Assembly: GCA_947631075.1 (NCBI GenBank)
Contig: CANRJU010000050.1
Span: 1-13,088, forward strand
Direction of reading: 5' to 3'
Source of the DNA: an uncultured Lachnospiraceae bacterium
Lineage (GTDB): Bacteria; Bacillota; Clostridia; Lachnospirales; Lachnospiraceae
DNA: 13,088 bases
Both the position numbers and the translations under genes were made by a program. The notes beneath the pieces are model-generated. The model had not been told where the DNA came from. It worked only from the letters and a program-made list of their open reading frames with translations, and did not search any database. The first letter of the stretch is position 1. Each line of letters opens with the position of its first letter. Shown piece by piece: positions 1-7,487 of this stretch.

Positions 1-129
1 GAGGCCAACCAGATCCGGGGCGAGGAGCGCGTGATTTCCACACTGGATTCCAAAGTGACCGTGGTTGTTATTCCGACGAATGAGGAGCTGGCCATCGCTA
101 GGGAGACGGTCGCTCTGGTGCAGGGGTGA
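1..129 (+). CDS. ackA: Acetate kinase, C-terminal end (partial)
   Basis: The window opens inside a reading frame that ends at a TGA at 127-129. The last 42 residues contain EANQIRGEERVIST, then VVVIPTNEELAIARET. This is the characteristic C-terminus of acetate kinase: the IPTNEE(L)xIAR segment is conserved in the ASKHA-fold kinase. The enzyme interconverts acetyl phosphate + ADP and acetate + ATP in the cytoplasm, the last step of the Pta-AckA pathway. The GxEREIST-like spelling is typical of Clostridia rather than of enterobacteria. The fragment is clearly richer in G+C than the genes that follow. In many Clostridia ackA is followed by a DUF177 gene and rpmF; that arrangement is absent here, so the downstream genes look like an insertion. 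The start and catalytic part lie outside the window. Confidence 0.88.
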   Translation, partial: EANQIRGEERVISTLDSKVTVVVIPTNEELAIARETVALVQG

Positions 130-190
130 GTGGGACTTGCCTGTGACAGATTGGCTGTAGTAAGTGTGAAATTTTTGGCGAAATGTATAG

Positions 191-224
191 AGGCGGCTAT
201 GAATGTTGGGTTCGTAGCCGCTTT
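191..224 (+). terminator. Hairpin downstream of ackA, possible terminator
   Basis: The arms GCGGCTATGAA (193-203) and TTCGTAGCCGC (211-221) pair over 11 bases with one G-U wobble and a 7-base loop, and extend weakly to 191/223. The stem is followed by only TTTA, so the U-tract is poor. It most likely ends ackA transcription, or separates ackA from the island. Weaker complementary stretches flank it (TTTTGG near 174-179 and CCAAAA near 229-234), so a longer imperfect stem is possible. An alternative role as a leader structure for the ATPase gene at 261 cannot be excluded. Confidence 0.42.
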
Positions 225-260
225 ATGTCCAAAATTTTTGTAAAGAAGGGAGCATTATGG

Positions 261-1607
261 ATGCGTCATATTACAATAGAACAATTTGGTCCGATAAAGA
301 AAATAGATATTGATTTGAATAAAAAACTTGAGGTGGTTATCGGTCCTCAGGCATCCGGGAAAAGCACTTTTATTAAGGTAGTATATTTTTGCAGAAAAAT
401 CAGGGATTATTTTTTGCAGTATCTCAGTGGTGTTATAAATACTGAATTAAACTATACAGATGAATTATATACCAATTTTTTAAAATATATCCGTCGCCCA
501 TTCATGGGCTATTTTGGCACGACGAAACACATGGGGGATTTTTTTATTCGCTATTATTATGATAAAGAAACAGATCGATATGTTTCTATCAATTTGGATA
601 AGGATCGGTATGCAAAATTTAATTTCAGCAAATCTTTAAAAGAGGATATATGCAATATGATCAGAGAAGCGGCAAAAGTTGCAACAAATAATAATAAAAT
701 GCCCTTTTCTGTCAGTATTTTGGAGAAAAATAATTTCATTATCAGTGCCAAAAAAACGATTGAGCAAATTTTTGTGGATGACTTCATGCTCTTATATATC
801 CCCGCTGGTCGGAATTTGCTTACAATTTTGCCGGATGGAATAGCATCAAAGGAGATTTCATTATCCAATCATTATGAACAGGATAACGAAGTGGATATTT
901 CTCAAACAGATTTAATTACGCAGGAATTTGCACAGTATATCCGGGATGTGCGTTCTGGCTTTGGTTCAAAACTGGATGAGATCGTACAAAATTATTTAAA
1001 AACAGTAAAGGGACAAATTCGTAATCAGGATGTGGAGTTAGCGCGCCAGTTGATTCATGAGATTCTGCGTGGTGATTATGTTTATGATAAAGAAGGCGAA
1101 AAGCTTTATTATGACAAGGAGCACTGGGTGAAACTGATGTTTAGCTCATCCGGGCAGCAGGAGATTGTCTGGGCGCTGAATATAATTTTTTGGGAAATTT
1201 TAAAAAGCGAAAAAACATTTCTGGTATTTGAGGAGCCGGAATCACACTTATTCCCGGATTCTCAGGAGAAGATTGCGCAGCTTACGGCGCTGCTTATAAA
1301 CTCCAGCAGCAGTCAGGTAGTTATTACCACGCATAGTCCGTATATGCTGACAGCGTTTAATCTGCTGATTTATTCTGGGGGAAAGGAAAAGAAAACGGGT
1401 GCGGAAAATTCTGTAATACGCAAAGAATTTAGAGTGGTTCCGGAATCTGTTGGAGCATATTTTATCTCGACGGAAATAGGAAGTCTGAAAAATATTGTCA
1501 GTGAAAAGAGAGGATTGATTGACGCATTGCAGATTGACGGAATATCGGAGAGCATAAATGAGCGTATGGACAGGATATTGTATAACGATGCGGGTAACAG
1601 GAGGTAG
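261..1607 (+). CDS. AAA15/OLD-like ABC-type ATPase, probable defence protein
   Basis: The product is a 448-residue soluble ATPase of the SMC/OLD/AAA_15 type. The start at 261 is chosen because GAAGGG lies 10 bases upstream and the protein then begins MRHITIEQFGPIKKIDIDL, the usual first beta-strand of this family; an open extension back to 183 has no such support and runs through the hairpin. Visible motifs are Walker A GPQASGKST (28-36), an LSGGQ-like signature FSSSGQQE (294-301), Walker B LVFEEPESH (321-329) and an H-loop ITTHSP (355-360). No TOPRIM domain follows, unlike full OLD or GajA proteins, so the nuclease may be supplied in trans. The next gene starts 2 bases after the stop, with its Shine-Dalgarno inside this gene, so the two are translationally coupled. 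Related ATPases serve as sensors in systems such as PARIS, AbiL and Septu. Which one this resembles most cannot be told by eye. Confidence 0.85.
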   Translation: MRHITIEQFGPIKKIDIDLNKKLEVVIGPQASGKSTFIKVVYFCRKIRDYFLQYLSGVINTELNYTDELYTNFLKYIRRPFMGYFGTTKHMGDFFIRYYYDKETDRYVSINLDKDRYAKFNFSKSLKEDICNMIREAAKVATNNNKMPFSVSILEKNNFIISAKKTIEQIFVDDFMLLYIPAGRNLLTILPDGIASKEISLSNHYEQDNEVDISQTDLITQEFAQYIRDVRSGFGSKLDEIVQNYLKTVKGQIRNQDVELARQLIHEILRGDYVYDKEGEKLYYDKEHWVKLMFSSSGQQEIVWALNIIFWEILKSEKTFLVFEEPESHLFPDSQEKIAQLTALLINSSSSQVVITTHSPYMLTAFNLLIYSGGKEKKTGAENSVIRKEFRVVPESVGAYFISTEIGSLKNIVSEKRGLIDALQIDGISESINERMDRILYNDAGNRR

Positions 1608-1609
1608 AA

Positions 1610-2233
1610 ATGATCTGTGATAAACTAAAGGATTGCATGGAGCAAACAAAACATACAGAGTCTGAGAAGAAGGGGAAGAAAAGGCCACAAAATGGGAAAC
1701 GGTCTAAAGATGGTATCTATCAGCAACCTCTTAGCCAACCCCCTTGTGGCGACATTGAGAAGCAAAAAAAGTGCATTGATTTTTTGGATAACCGCTCCAG
1801 GATCAAATGTGAAGAAAAAGGGAAAACATATATCTTGGATCAAAGTAAAGAATGCCCGCGCCATGAAATAATAAAATTTTTCGTAGATAAGGGGATAATA
1901 ACGAATCCGGAAGCAAGTACAAATTATAAATGTGATAACGCTCTGCTGGTTCGAGATTCTGGCATTGTAGTTTTGGTGGAACTCAAAGGTAGTGACACGC
2001 ATCATGCTATTAAGCAGCTGTCTGCAACTTTATTACAGAAGGATTTATATCCCGCATGGAGTAGTCAGCAGAGAGTATTTGGGCGAGTGGTGTGTAGATC
2101 GACGCCGCCGAGAATTCAGAATACAGATGAGTACATGGATTTGAAAGAGGAGTTGCATTTACTAAATGGAAATTTAAAGATTGTGGAAGAAATTATGGTG
2201 GAAAAGTATGATGAGCTAGGACAACGGAAATAA
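1610..2233 (+). CDS. Small protein with PD-(D/E)xK nuclease-like core, partner of the upstream ATPase
   Basis: This is a 207-residue protein I do not recognise as a named family. AGGAGG at 1599-1604 overlaps the end of the ATPase gene and sets the start at 1610. The first ~50 residues are charged and low-complexity, rich in Lys, and probably disordered. Residues ~80-140 carry a plausible restriction-endonuclease fold: a helix with Glu86, then Asp109 in YKCDNALLV, then a beta-strand with Glu124-Leu-Lys126 in VVLVELKG, then a helix with Gln137 in AIKQLSATL. That order (E, D, ExK, Q) resembles RecB/Holliday-resolvase-like PD-(D/E)xK enzymes. The C-terminal ~40 residues are helical. Tight coupling to an ATPase without a nuclease domain suggests an ATPase-controlled nuclease pair. 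The nuclease call is inferred from spacing and motif only; it could instead be a non-catalytic subunit. Confidence 0.62.
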   Translation: MICDKLKDCMEQTKHTESEKKGKKRPQNGKRSKDGIYQQPLSQPPCGDIEKQKKCIDFLDNRSRIKCEEKGKTYILDQSKECPRHEIIKFFVDKGIITNPEASTNYKCDNALLVRDSGIVVLVELKGSDTHHAIKQLSATLLQKDLYPAWSSQQRVFGRVVCRSTPPRIQNTDEYMDLKEELHLLNGNLKIVEEIMVEKYDELGQRK

Positions 2234-2609
2234 AATAATTATAATTCTTTCAATCAAGATTTCAAAATCCTCGTATTCTCTACATTTTCATGAGATAATA
2301 ATTATAGAAAAGACACGAAAGAGAGAAATAAAAATGTGCGAGTACAGATTTTGGGACACTATCCTATGTTATACTTAACTTGTATTACGGACTTCAGCCA
2401 TTCAAAGTGGGCAAGAAGCTCAAATGTATTGAAGAATTGCCCTTAAGATTGTTCAGTTATTTGCTAGAAAAGTATATATGATTAAGAAGAATAATATATT
2501 GCAAATTCAAAACTCTAGCTTTATAATAAAAAAAGCTAAATCATTACGGCAAACTACAAAACTATTGATAGGTAAACATATGAATATTAGTGTTAAGGAC
2601 TGAACAGAC
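2234..2609. other. AT-rich 376-base intergenic gap, no convincing gene
   Basis: No gene with both a start codon and a ribosome binding site is visible. One frame is open from 2335 to a TGA at 2479-2481 (48 codons, with Leu/Lys-rich protein-like text ending LLEKYI) but lacks an ATG; it may be a gene remnant. An ATG at 2334 gives only 14 codons in another frame. The palindrome ATAATTAT occurs near both 2236 and 2298. A weak hairpin (TAGCTTT 2516-2522 with AAAGCTA 2532-2538) lies in the probable leader of the methyltransferase gene and has no U-tract on the + strand. Confidence 0.5.
2449..2478 (+). promoter_or_regulatory. Candidate promoter for the methyltransferase-helicase operon
   Basis: TTGTTC (2449-2454) and TATATA (2473-2478) are separated by 18 bases, which fits a sigma-A type promoter. 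It lies about 130 bases before the methyltransferase start, in the only long gap upstream of that pair. The surrounding DNA is AT-rich, so a chance match is possible. Confidence 0.3.
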
Positions 2610-3203
2610 ATGGAACGCAATAACACTCTTGACTATTATGACAACTGTGCCGACGACTTTTACAAAAGCACAGTTAATATTGATTTTACTACGATACAGG
2701 AACATTTTTTGGAAAAGTTAGAAAAGGGCTCGTATATACTTGACTTTGGCTGTGGCTCTGGACGTGACACAAAGTATTTTCTGGAGCATGGATATCGCGT
2801 GGATGCTACGGACGGCTCGTCAGAGCTATGCAGGCTGGCCAGTGCGTACACAGGAATTAAGGTCAGGCAAATGTTTTTTGGAGAATTATCGGCAGTAAAT
2901 GAGTATGACGGCATATGGGCGTGTTCTTCTATACTTCATCTGCCGATTGATCAGCTGAAGGAAGTTATGCGGAAAATGGCGGCTGCATTAAAGAATAATG
3001 GAATTATTTACACATCGTTCAAATATGGAACCTTTGCGGGCGAAAGAAACGGACGATTTTTTACGGATATGACAGAGACGGATTTTGCGGGTTTGCTAAG
3101 CGGAATAGATGGTTTGGAGATGGAAGAACAATGGGTGACTACGGATGCGCGTCCAGAAAGAAGTGAAGAAAAATGGCTCAATCTGATTTTGCGGAAAAGA
3201 TAG
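2610..3203 (+). CDS. Class I SAM-dependent methyltransferase
   Basis: The product is a 197-residue Rossmann-fold methyltransferase. Motif I, the SAM-binding glycine loop, is LDFGCGSGRDT (about 44-54), with an acidic post-motif strand VDATDGS (64-70) that would hold the ribose. The segment GIWACSSILHLP (about 101-112) matches the UbiE/Methyltransf_11-type central strand. There is no (D/N/S)PP(Y/W/F) motif, so a DNA amino-methyltransferase is unlikely; a small-molecule, tRNA or protein substrate is more plausible, but none is indicated. AAGGA lies 10 bases upstream of the ATG. The 3' end overlaps the helicase gene by 31 bases in a different frame, so the two are translated from one message. The overlap suggests joint function, but what is methylated is unknown. 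Confidence 0.82.
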   Translation: MERNNTLDYYDNCADDFYKSTVNIDFTTIQEHFLEKLEKGSYILDFGCGSGRDTKYFLEHGYRVDATDGSSELCRLASAYTGIKVRQMFFGELSAVNEYDGIWACSSILHLPIDQLKEVMRKMAAALKNNGIIYTSFKYGTFAGERNGRFFTDMTETDFAGLLSGIDGLEMEEQWVTTDARPERSEEKWLNLILRKR

Positions 3204-5653
3204 ATGCGGATGAATTTGAAATAGAGTATACAGACGTTATGACTGGTGATAGGGACAAAAGCCGTTTTTTGTATTACCAGTTAAAAATGAGCATGTTAAA
3301 TGCAAAGGGAATTGACATTATTGTTTCTTTTCTTATGGAATCCGGCGTCAGAATGATTGTAAAGGATTTGAAAGCGGCATTGAATCGCGGTGTACAGGTG
3401 AGGATTCTTACGGGAAATTATCTTGGCATCACGCAGCCGTCGGCGCTGTATCTGATTAAAAAAGAACTGGGCGACAGGGCGGATTTGCGTTTTTATAATG
3501 ATAAGGAACGGTCATTTCATCCCAAATCATACATATTTCATTATGAAAATATGGACGAAATCTATATAGGCTCGTCCAATATTTCACGAAGCGCGCTGAC
3601 TTCGGGCATAGAGTGGAATTATCGCTTTAATAGTCTTAATGATAAGAAAAATTTTGATTTGTTTTATGCTGTTTTTGTCGATCTGTTTGAAAATCATTCC
3701 ATTGTGATTGATGATAAGGAGTTAATCAGATACTCGAAGAACTGGCACAAGCCGGCGGTATCAAAGGATCTGGCAAAATATGATAATCTGGAGGATGCGG
3801 ATGATAAGATAGAGCCCCTGTTTCAGCCGAGAGGCGCGCAGATAGAGGCTTTATATGCGCTGGAGGACAGCAGGGCGGAGGGCGCGGCAAAAGGGCTTGT
3901 GCAGGCGGCTACCGGCGTGGGAAAGACCTATCTGGCGGCGTTCGATTCTGCCGGGTATGAGCATGTATTATTCGTGGCTCACAGGGAGGAAATATTAAAA
4001 CAGGCGGCTGCATCATTTCGGAATGTAAGACAGTCGGAGGATTACGGATTTTTCTATGGCAAGCAGAAGGATACGGATAAATCCGTAATTTTTGCGTCTG
4101 TGGCGACGCTTGGCAGGAACGAATATCTCACGGAGGATTATTTTGCGCCGGACTATTTTGACTATCTGGTAATTGACGAGTTTCATCATGCGGTAAATGA
4201 CCAATATCAGAGAATTGTAAATTATTTTCGGCCTAAGTTTCTGCTGGGACTCACCGCTACGCCCGACAGGATGGACGGTAAAAATATTTATGAAATCTGT
4301 GATTATAACGTGCCCTATGAAATTTCACTAAAAGATGCGATCAATAGAGGAGCGCTGGTGCCGTTTCACTACTATGGGATATATGATGAAACGGATTATT
4401 CGTCCCTGCACCTCGTAAGAGGCCGTTATGATGAAAAAGAATTGAATGAAACATATATTGGAAATGTGAAACGATACGATCTGATTTATAAGCATTATAA
4501 GAAATATCGGTCAAAAAGAGCGCTTGGTTTTTGCTGTTCCAGACAACACGCAGAGGAAATGGCAGAGGAATTTTGCAAAAGAGGAATAGCGGCAGTGGCG
4601 GTATATAGCAATGCGGATGGCGAGTACGCGGAGGGTAGGGACAGTGCGATTGAAAAATTGAAAAATCAAGAGATTCAAGTGATTTTTTCGGTTGATATGT
4701 TTAACGAGGGCGTGGATATTGCTGCGCTTGACATGGTTATGTTTTTGCGGCCGACCGAGTCGCCGACGGTATTTTTGCAGCAGTTAGGTCGCGGCCTTCG
4801 TACCAGCAAGGGCAAGGAATATTTAAATGTTTTAGATTTTATTGGAAATTACGAAAAAGCAGGAAGAGCGCCCCTGCTTTTGAGTGGCGCAAAGACTCTT
4901 TTGGAAAAGTCGGCATATGATTATTGCAATATAGAATATCCCGATGATTGCATTGTGGATTTTGATATGCGACTGATTGATCTGTTTAAGGAAATGGATA
5001 GGAAATCTCTATCTGTCAAGGAACGGATCCGGCAGGAGTTTTACAGAGTGAAAGAACTATTGGATGGCAAGGTGCCGACACGAATGGAGCTGTTCACATA
5101 TATGAATGATGACATTTATCAGTATTGCATCAAGCACGCTAAGGAAAATCCATTTCGGAGATATATGGAATTTTTAAATGAAATGAATGAGCTGTCTGCC
5201 GCGGAGCAGGAGGTTTATGAGGGAATTGGCAGAGAATTTTTGTCGTTGATTGAAACAACGAATATGCAGAAGGTATATAAAATGCCTATTTTATACAGCT
5301 TTTACAATGATGGCGATATCCGGCTTGCGGTCAAAGAAGAAGATGTATTGATAGCGTGGAAAAAGTTTTTTGATCATGGGACAAATTGGAAGGATTTTGA
5401 ACCGGATATTTCGTATGATTCTTATAAATGCATGACAGATAAACAGCATTTAAGCAAGGCAAAAAGTATGCCAATCCGATTTTTGCTGGCGTCCGGAAAG
5501 GGATTTTTTATTGAGAAGGAAGGGTATGCTATTGCGATAAGGGAGGATTTGAAATTTGTGACGAAAAATGAGGCATTTACAGAACATATGAAGGATATTC
5601 TGGAGTATCGCACTATGGAATATTATCGTAGGAGATATACAATAGGGATATGA
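3173..5653 (+). CDS. PLD-nuclease/DEAD-family (SF2) helicase fusion
   Basis: This 826-residue protein combines an N-terminal phospholipase D-type nuclease domain with a superfamily 2 helicase. The PLD domain (about 40-175) has one HKD-type motif: His116-Pro-Lys118, then GSSN around 133-136, so the active site would need a dimer. The helicase has Walker A ATGVGKT (246-252), Walker B DEFH (335-338), motif III TAT (361-363), FNEGVDI (about 510-516) and motif VI QQLGRGLR (536-543). The C-terminal ~200 residues form a conserved tail that I cannot name; it does not obviously match DUF3427, which often ends this architecture. Such proteins are common in defence islands and are thought to translocate on and cut DNA. 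The start at 3173 lies inside the methyltransferase gene, behind GAAGAAA. All catalytic motifs look intact. Confidence 0.88.
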   Translation: MAQSDFAEKIDADEFEIEYTDVMTGDRDKSRFLYYQLKMSMLNAKGIDIIVSFLMESGVRMIVKDLKAALNRGVQVRILTGNYLGITQPSALYLIKKELGDRADLRFYNDKERSFHPKSYIFHYENMDEIYIGSSNISRSALTSGIEWNYRFNSLNDKKNFDLFYAVFVDLFENHSIVIDDKELIRYSKNWHKPAVSKDLAKYDNLEDADDKIEPLFQPRGAQIEALYALEDSRAEGAAKGLVQAATGVGKTYLAAFDSAGYEHVLFVAHREEILKQAAASFRNVRQSEDYGFFYGKQKDTDKSVIFASVATLGRNEYLTEDYFAPDYFDYLVIDEFHHAVNDQYQRIVNYFRPKFLLGLTATPDRMDGKNIYEICDYNVPYEISLKDAINRGALVPFHYYGIYDETDYSSLHLVRGRYDEKELNETYIGNVKRYDLIYKHYKKYRSKRALGFCCSRQHAEEMAEEFCKRGIAAVAVYSNADGEYAEGRDSAIEKLKNQEIQVIFSVDMFNEGVDIAALDMVMFLRPTESPTVFLQQLGRGLRTSKGKEYLNVLDFIGNYEKAGRAPLLLSGAKTLLEKSAYDYCNIEYPDDCIVDFDMRLIDLFKEMDRKSLSVKERIRQEFYRVKELLDGKVPTRMELFTYMNDDIYQYCIKHAKENPFRRYMEFLNEMNELSAAEQEVYEGIGREFLSLIETTNMQKVYKMPILYSFYNDGDIRLAVKEEDVLIAWKKFFDHGTNWKDFEPDISYDSYKCMTDKQHLSKAKSMPIRFLLASGKGFFIEKEGYAIAIREDLKFVTKNEAFTEHMKDILEYRTMEYYRRRYTIGI

Positions 5654-5710
5654 CAAAAGACAGAAATGAATTGGTCAGATAGAAATTGTGAAAATTGGAG
5701 GCGATAGAAG

Positions 5711-6403
5711 ATGAATCATATCGAACTTATCAGAGAACGCCACTCTGTCAGGAATTATCTTGACAAGCCGATTGAGACGGAAAAGGTTGAGCGTCTGAAA
5801 GAAAAAATTGAGGAGTGCAATGCGGCCGGCAATCTTCATATGCAATTTTGTTCGGATGCCGGGAAGACATTCAACAAGGTTTTGAACCGTTTTATGGGAC
5901 TTGGCAGCGCGCCAAGCGTAATCGCCTGCATCGGGCGGGATGATGAATCCCTAGAGGAGAGAATCGGATATTTTGGGGAACAGGTGGTGCTTTTGGCGCA
6001 GGAACTCGGATTGAATACATGTTGGGCCGGAACCTTCAATGCGAAAAATGTACCGGCTGAGATAGAAGAAGATGAGAGGCTTGTCATTGTAATTGCGGTA
6101 GGATACGGCGCGGATCAGGGCAGGCAGCATAAGTCGAAGAAACCGGAAAAGGTCGTTGTTTCCGATGGGGAAAGGCCTTCATGGTTCGATTTTGGAGTGG
6201 AGATGGCGCTCCTTGCTCCCACGGCGCTGAATCAGCAGAAATTTGAAATTGCCTTAAACGAGGACGGTTCCGTGGAATTTACGGATAAGGGCGGAATGTT
6301 TAGCAAGGTAGACCTTGGAATTGTAAAATATCATTTTGAGGTCGGGGCAGATTATGTGAAATCGCAAGGGATGAATGATCCTGCGGATGAAGAAACTATC
6401 TGA
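5711..6403 (+). CDS. Nitroreductase family protein, TM1586-like
   Basis: The product is a 230-residue flavoprotein. The N-terminus IRERHSVRNYLDKPI (7-21) has the Arg-x-Ser-x-Arg signature that binds FMN phosphate in nitroreductases. A helix GYFGEQVVLLAQELGLNTCW (86-105) and the segment LLAPTALNQQKF (167-178) match the TM1586-type subfamily, in which two nitroreductase-like halves are fused in one chain. The expected activity is NAD(P)H-dependent reduction using FMN in the cytoplasm; the natural substrate is unknown. TTGGAGG lies about 9 bases before the ATG. It sits 57 bases after the helicase gene on the same strand and may be co-transcribed, but it looks like a metabolic passenger rather than part of the defence functions. 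No damage is visible. Confidence 0.87.
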   Translation: MNHIELIRERHSVRNYLDKPIETEKVERLKEKIEECNAAGNLHMQFCSDAGKTFNKVLNRFMGLGSAPSVIACIGRDDESLEERIGYFGEQVVLLAQELGLNTCWAGTFNAKNVPAEIEEDERLVIVIAVGYGADQGRQHKSKKPEKVVVSDGERPSWFDFGVEMALLAPTALNQQKFEIALNEDGSVEFTDKGGMFSKVDLGIVKYHFEVGADYVKSQGMNDPADEETI

Positions 6404-6472
6404 CAGCTGTATATTCCACAGCAGATTGGAAAAATAGTATGATAGTAATATGAATGGAAAGCGGTGAAGGAA

Positions 6473-7370
6473 ATGCCTGAGAGCCAAAACATAGAATGGA
6501 AAAGCAAATGGAAAGACGAATATCTGGAATGGATTTGTGGTTACGCCAACGCATGTTGGAAACCTTTTTGATGCGCAAGCGTGGTGCTACTTGGGATAAT
6601 CTTCCTCTGCCTGCTTTTTCATTGAAAAACATTGATGATTCCATCGTAGAACACTTTAAGCAGTGGGCAGCTAAAAAGGGACGCATTGACAAGAGCGTGT
6701 TGGACGAGCCGAAAGATGTGCTTATGGAAAAACTTCATCTGATGAACGGCTCATATTTGACTAATGCGGCAATGCTCCTGTTTTCAAAGGATCCGGAGAA
6801 GTGGCAGCTTTGCGTGAGGCTCTGTTAAACGCTCTGTGCCACAAGCAGTATCAGTCTGGTATTCCGATTCAGATAAGCGTATATGAGGATAAGCTGTATA
6901 TTGCGAACTGCGGTTGTCTGCCTGAAAATTGGACATTGGAGAATTTGATGCACAAACATGCTTCCAGTCCTTACAATCCCAATATTGCGCATGTATTTTA
7001 TTTGGCAGGCTTTATTGAAAGCTGGGGACGCGGAATTGAGAAAATTTGTTCCGCTTGTGAGAAGGATGGAGTTCCGCAGCCCATTTATACGGTTAATCCC
7101 AGCGATATCATGATTGAATTTACTGCGCCGGAGGATAGGGTTATTCGTTTCGGAAAGGTGACTGATCGGGTGACTGAAAAGGTGACTGATGAGGAATGCA
7201 CGTTGTTGTCACTGCTTGCAGAAGATCCCGGCTATACAATGCTAAAACTTTCTGAGAGAATGGGAATTAGCAGAAAAACGGTAGCTCAGAGGATAAAACA
7301 GCTCAAAGAAAAAGGCATCATTGAGCGTATTGGTTCCGACAGAAAGGGTTATTGGAAGATTAAAATTTAA
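6473..7370 (+). pseudogene. Schlafen/AlbA_2-type ATP-binding regulator, broken by two internal deletions
   Basis: Three pieces of one gene lie in three frames. Piece 1 (6473-6571) starts MPESQNIEWKSKWKDEY and reaches GYANA, the start of an AlbA_2/Schlafen domain, then hits a stop. Piece 2 (about 6556-6800) continues at ETFLMRKRGATWDNLPLP to LLFSKDPEKWQL. Piece 3 (to 7370) resumes at ALREALLNALCHKQY, a GHKL-like HATPase_c_4 domain with GFIESWGRGIEKI, and ends in a winged helix (LSERMGISRKTVAQRIKQLKEKG). Relatives are roughly 450-480 residues; about 80-100 residues are missing at the first junction and about 65 at the second. A GTG at 6801 opens piece 3 as a 189-codon frame, so a truncated DNA-binding product is conceivable. 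The family is usually annotated as a transcriptional regulator. The tandem KVTDRVTEKVTDE linker (about 7157-7192) is typical of it. Confidence 0.85.
7155..7177 (+). repeat. 23-bp direct repeat, copy 1 (coding)
   Basis: This copy lies in the VTDRVTEKVTD linker of the broken regulator and is made of GGTGACTGAT-like units. A further GGTGACTGAT unit follows at 7181-7190. The same 23 bases recur at 7388-7410, beyond the stop codon. Confidence 0.85.
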
Positions 7371-7374
7371 TGAT

Positions 7375-7400
7375 GATCAGTCACCCTAAGGTGACTGATC
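7375..7400 (+). promoter_or_regulatory. Perfect inverted repeat after the broken regulator gene
   Basis: GATCAGTCACC (7375-7385) and GGTGACTGATC (7390-7400) pair perfectly over 11 bases around a CTAA loop, starting 5 bases after the regulator's stop codon. There is no U-tract, so an intrinsic terminator is unlikely. A further GGTGACTGAT lies at 7402-7411. The arrangement of inverted and direct GGTGACTGAT units looks like a protein-binding site upstream of the restriction gene at 7488, possibly for the winged helix of the neighbouring regulator. It could also be linker repeats inverted by slippage. Confidence 0.55.
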
Positions 7401-7410
7401 GGGTGACTGA
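7388..7410 (+). repeat. 23-bp direct repeat, copy 2 (intergenic)
   Basis: This is an identical copy of 7155-7177. It overlaps the right arm of the perfect inverted repeat and lies 78 bases before the start of the DUF262 gene. Confidence 0.85.
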
Positions 7411-7487
7411 TTGTCCAGTAAAAATAAAGAAGATGTTATGGCTTGCAGGACAACTATATTTTTGAAAGATAAGAGGTGGATAAATAA

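Noticed and set aside
183..260. Upstream in-frame extension of the first ATPase gene
   Set aside because: It runs through the hairpin at 191-224 and has no ribosome binding site, while the ATG at 261 has GAAGGG and the family's usual N-terminus.
261..2233. Gabija, PARIS or Septu
   Set aside because: There is no TOPRIM domain, no UvrD-like helicase and no HNH motif in the partner, so none of these named systems fits by eye.
2234..2609. Retron or other reverse-transcriptase-linked RNA
   Set aside because: No reverse transcriptase is encoded in the window and the gap has no long inverted repeats of the msr-msd type.
2610..5653. DISARM system (methyltransferase + helicase + PLD)
   Set aside because: DISARM uses separate DrmA, DrmB and DrmC proteins and a DNA methyltransferase; here the PLD is fused to the helicase, DrmB is absent and the methyltransferase lacks DNA-methylase motifs.
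7155..7411. CRISPR array
   Set aside because: There are only two copies of the 23-bp block, one of them inside a coding linker, with no regular spacers and no cas genes nearby.
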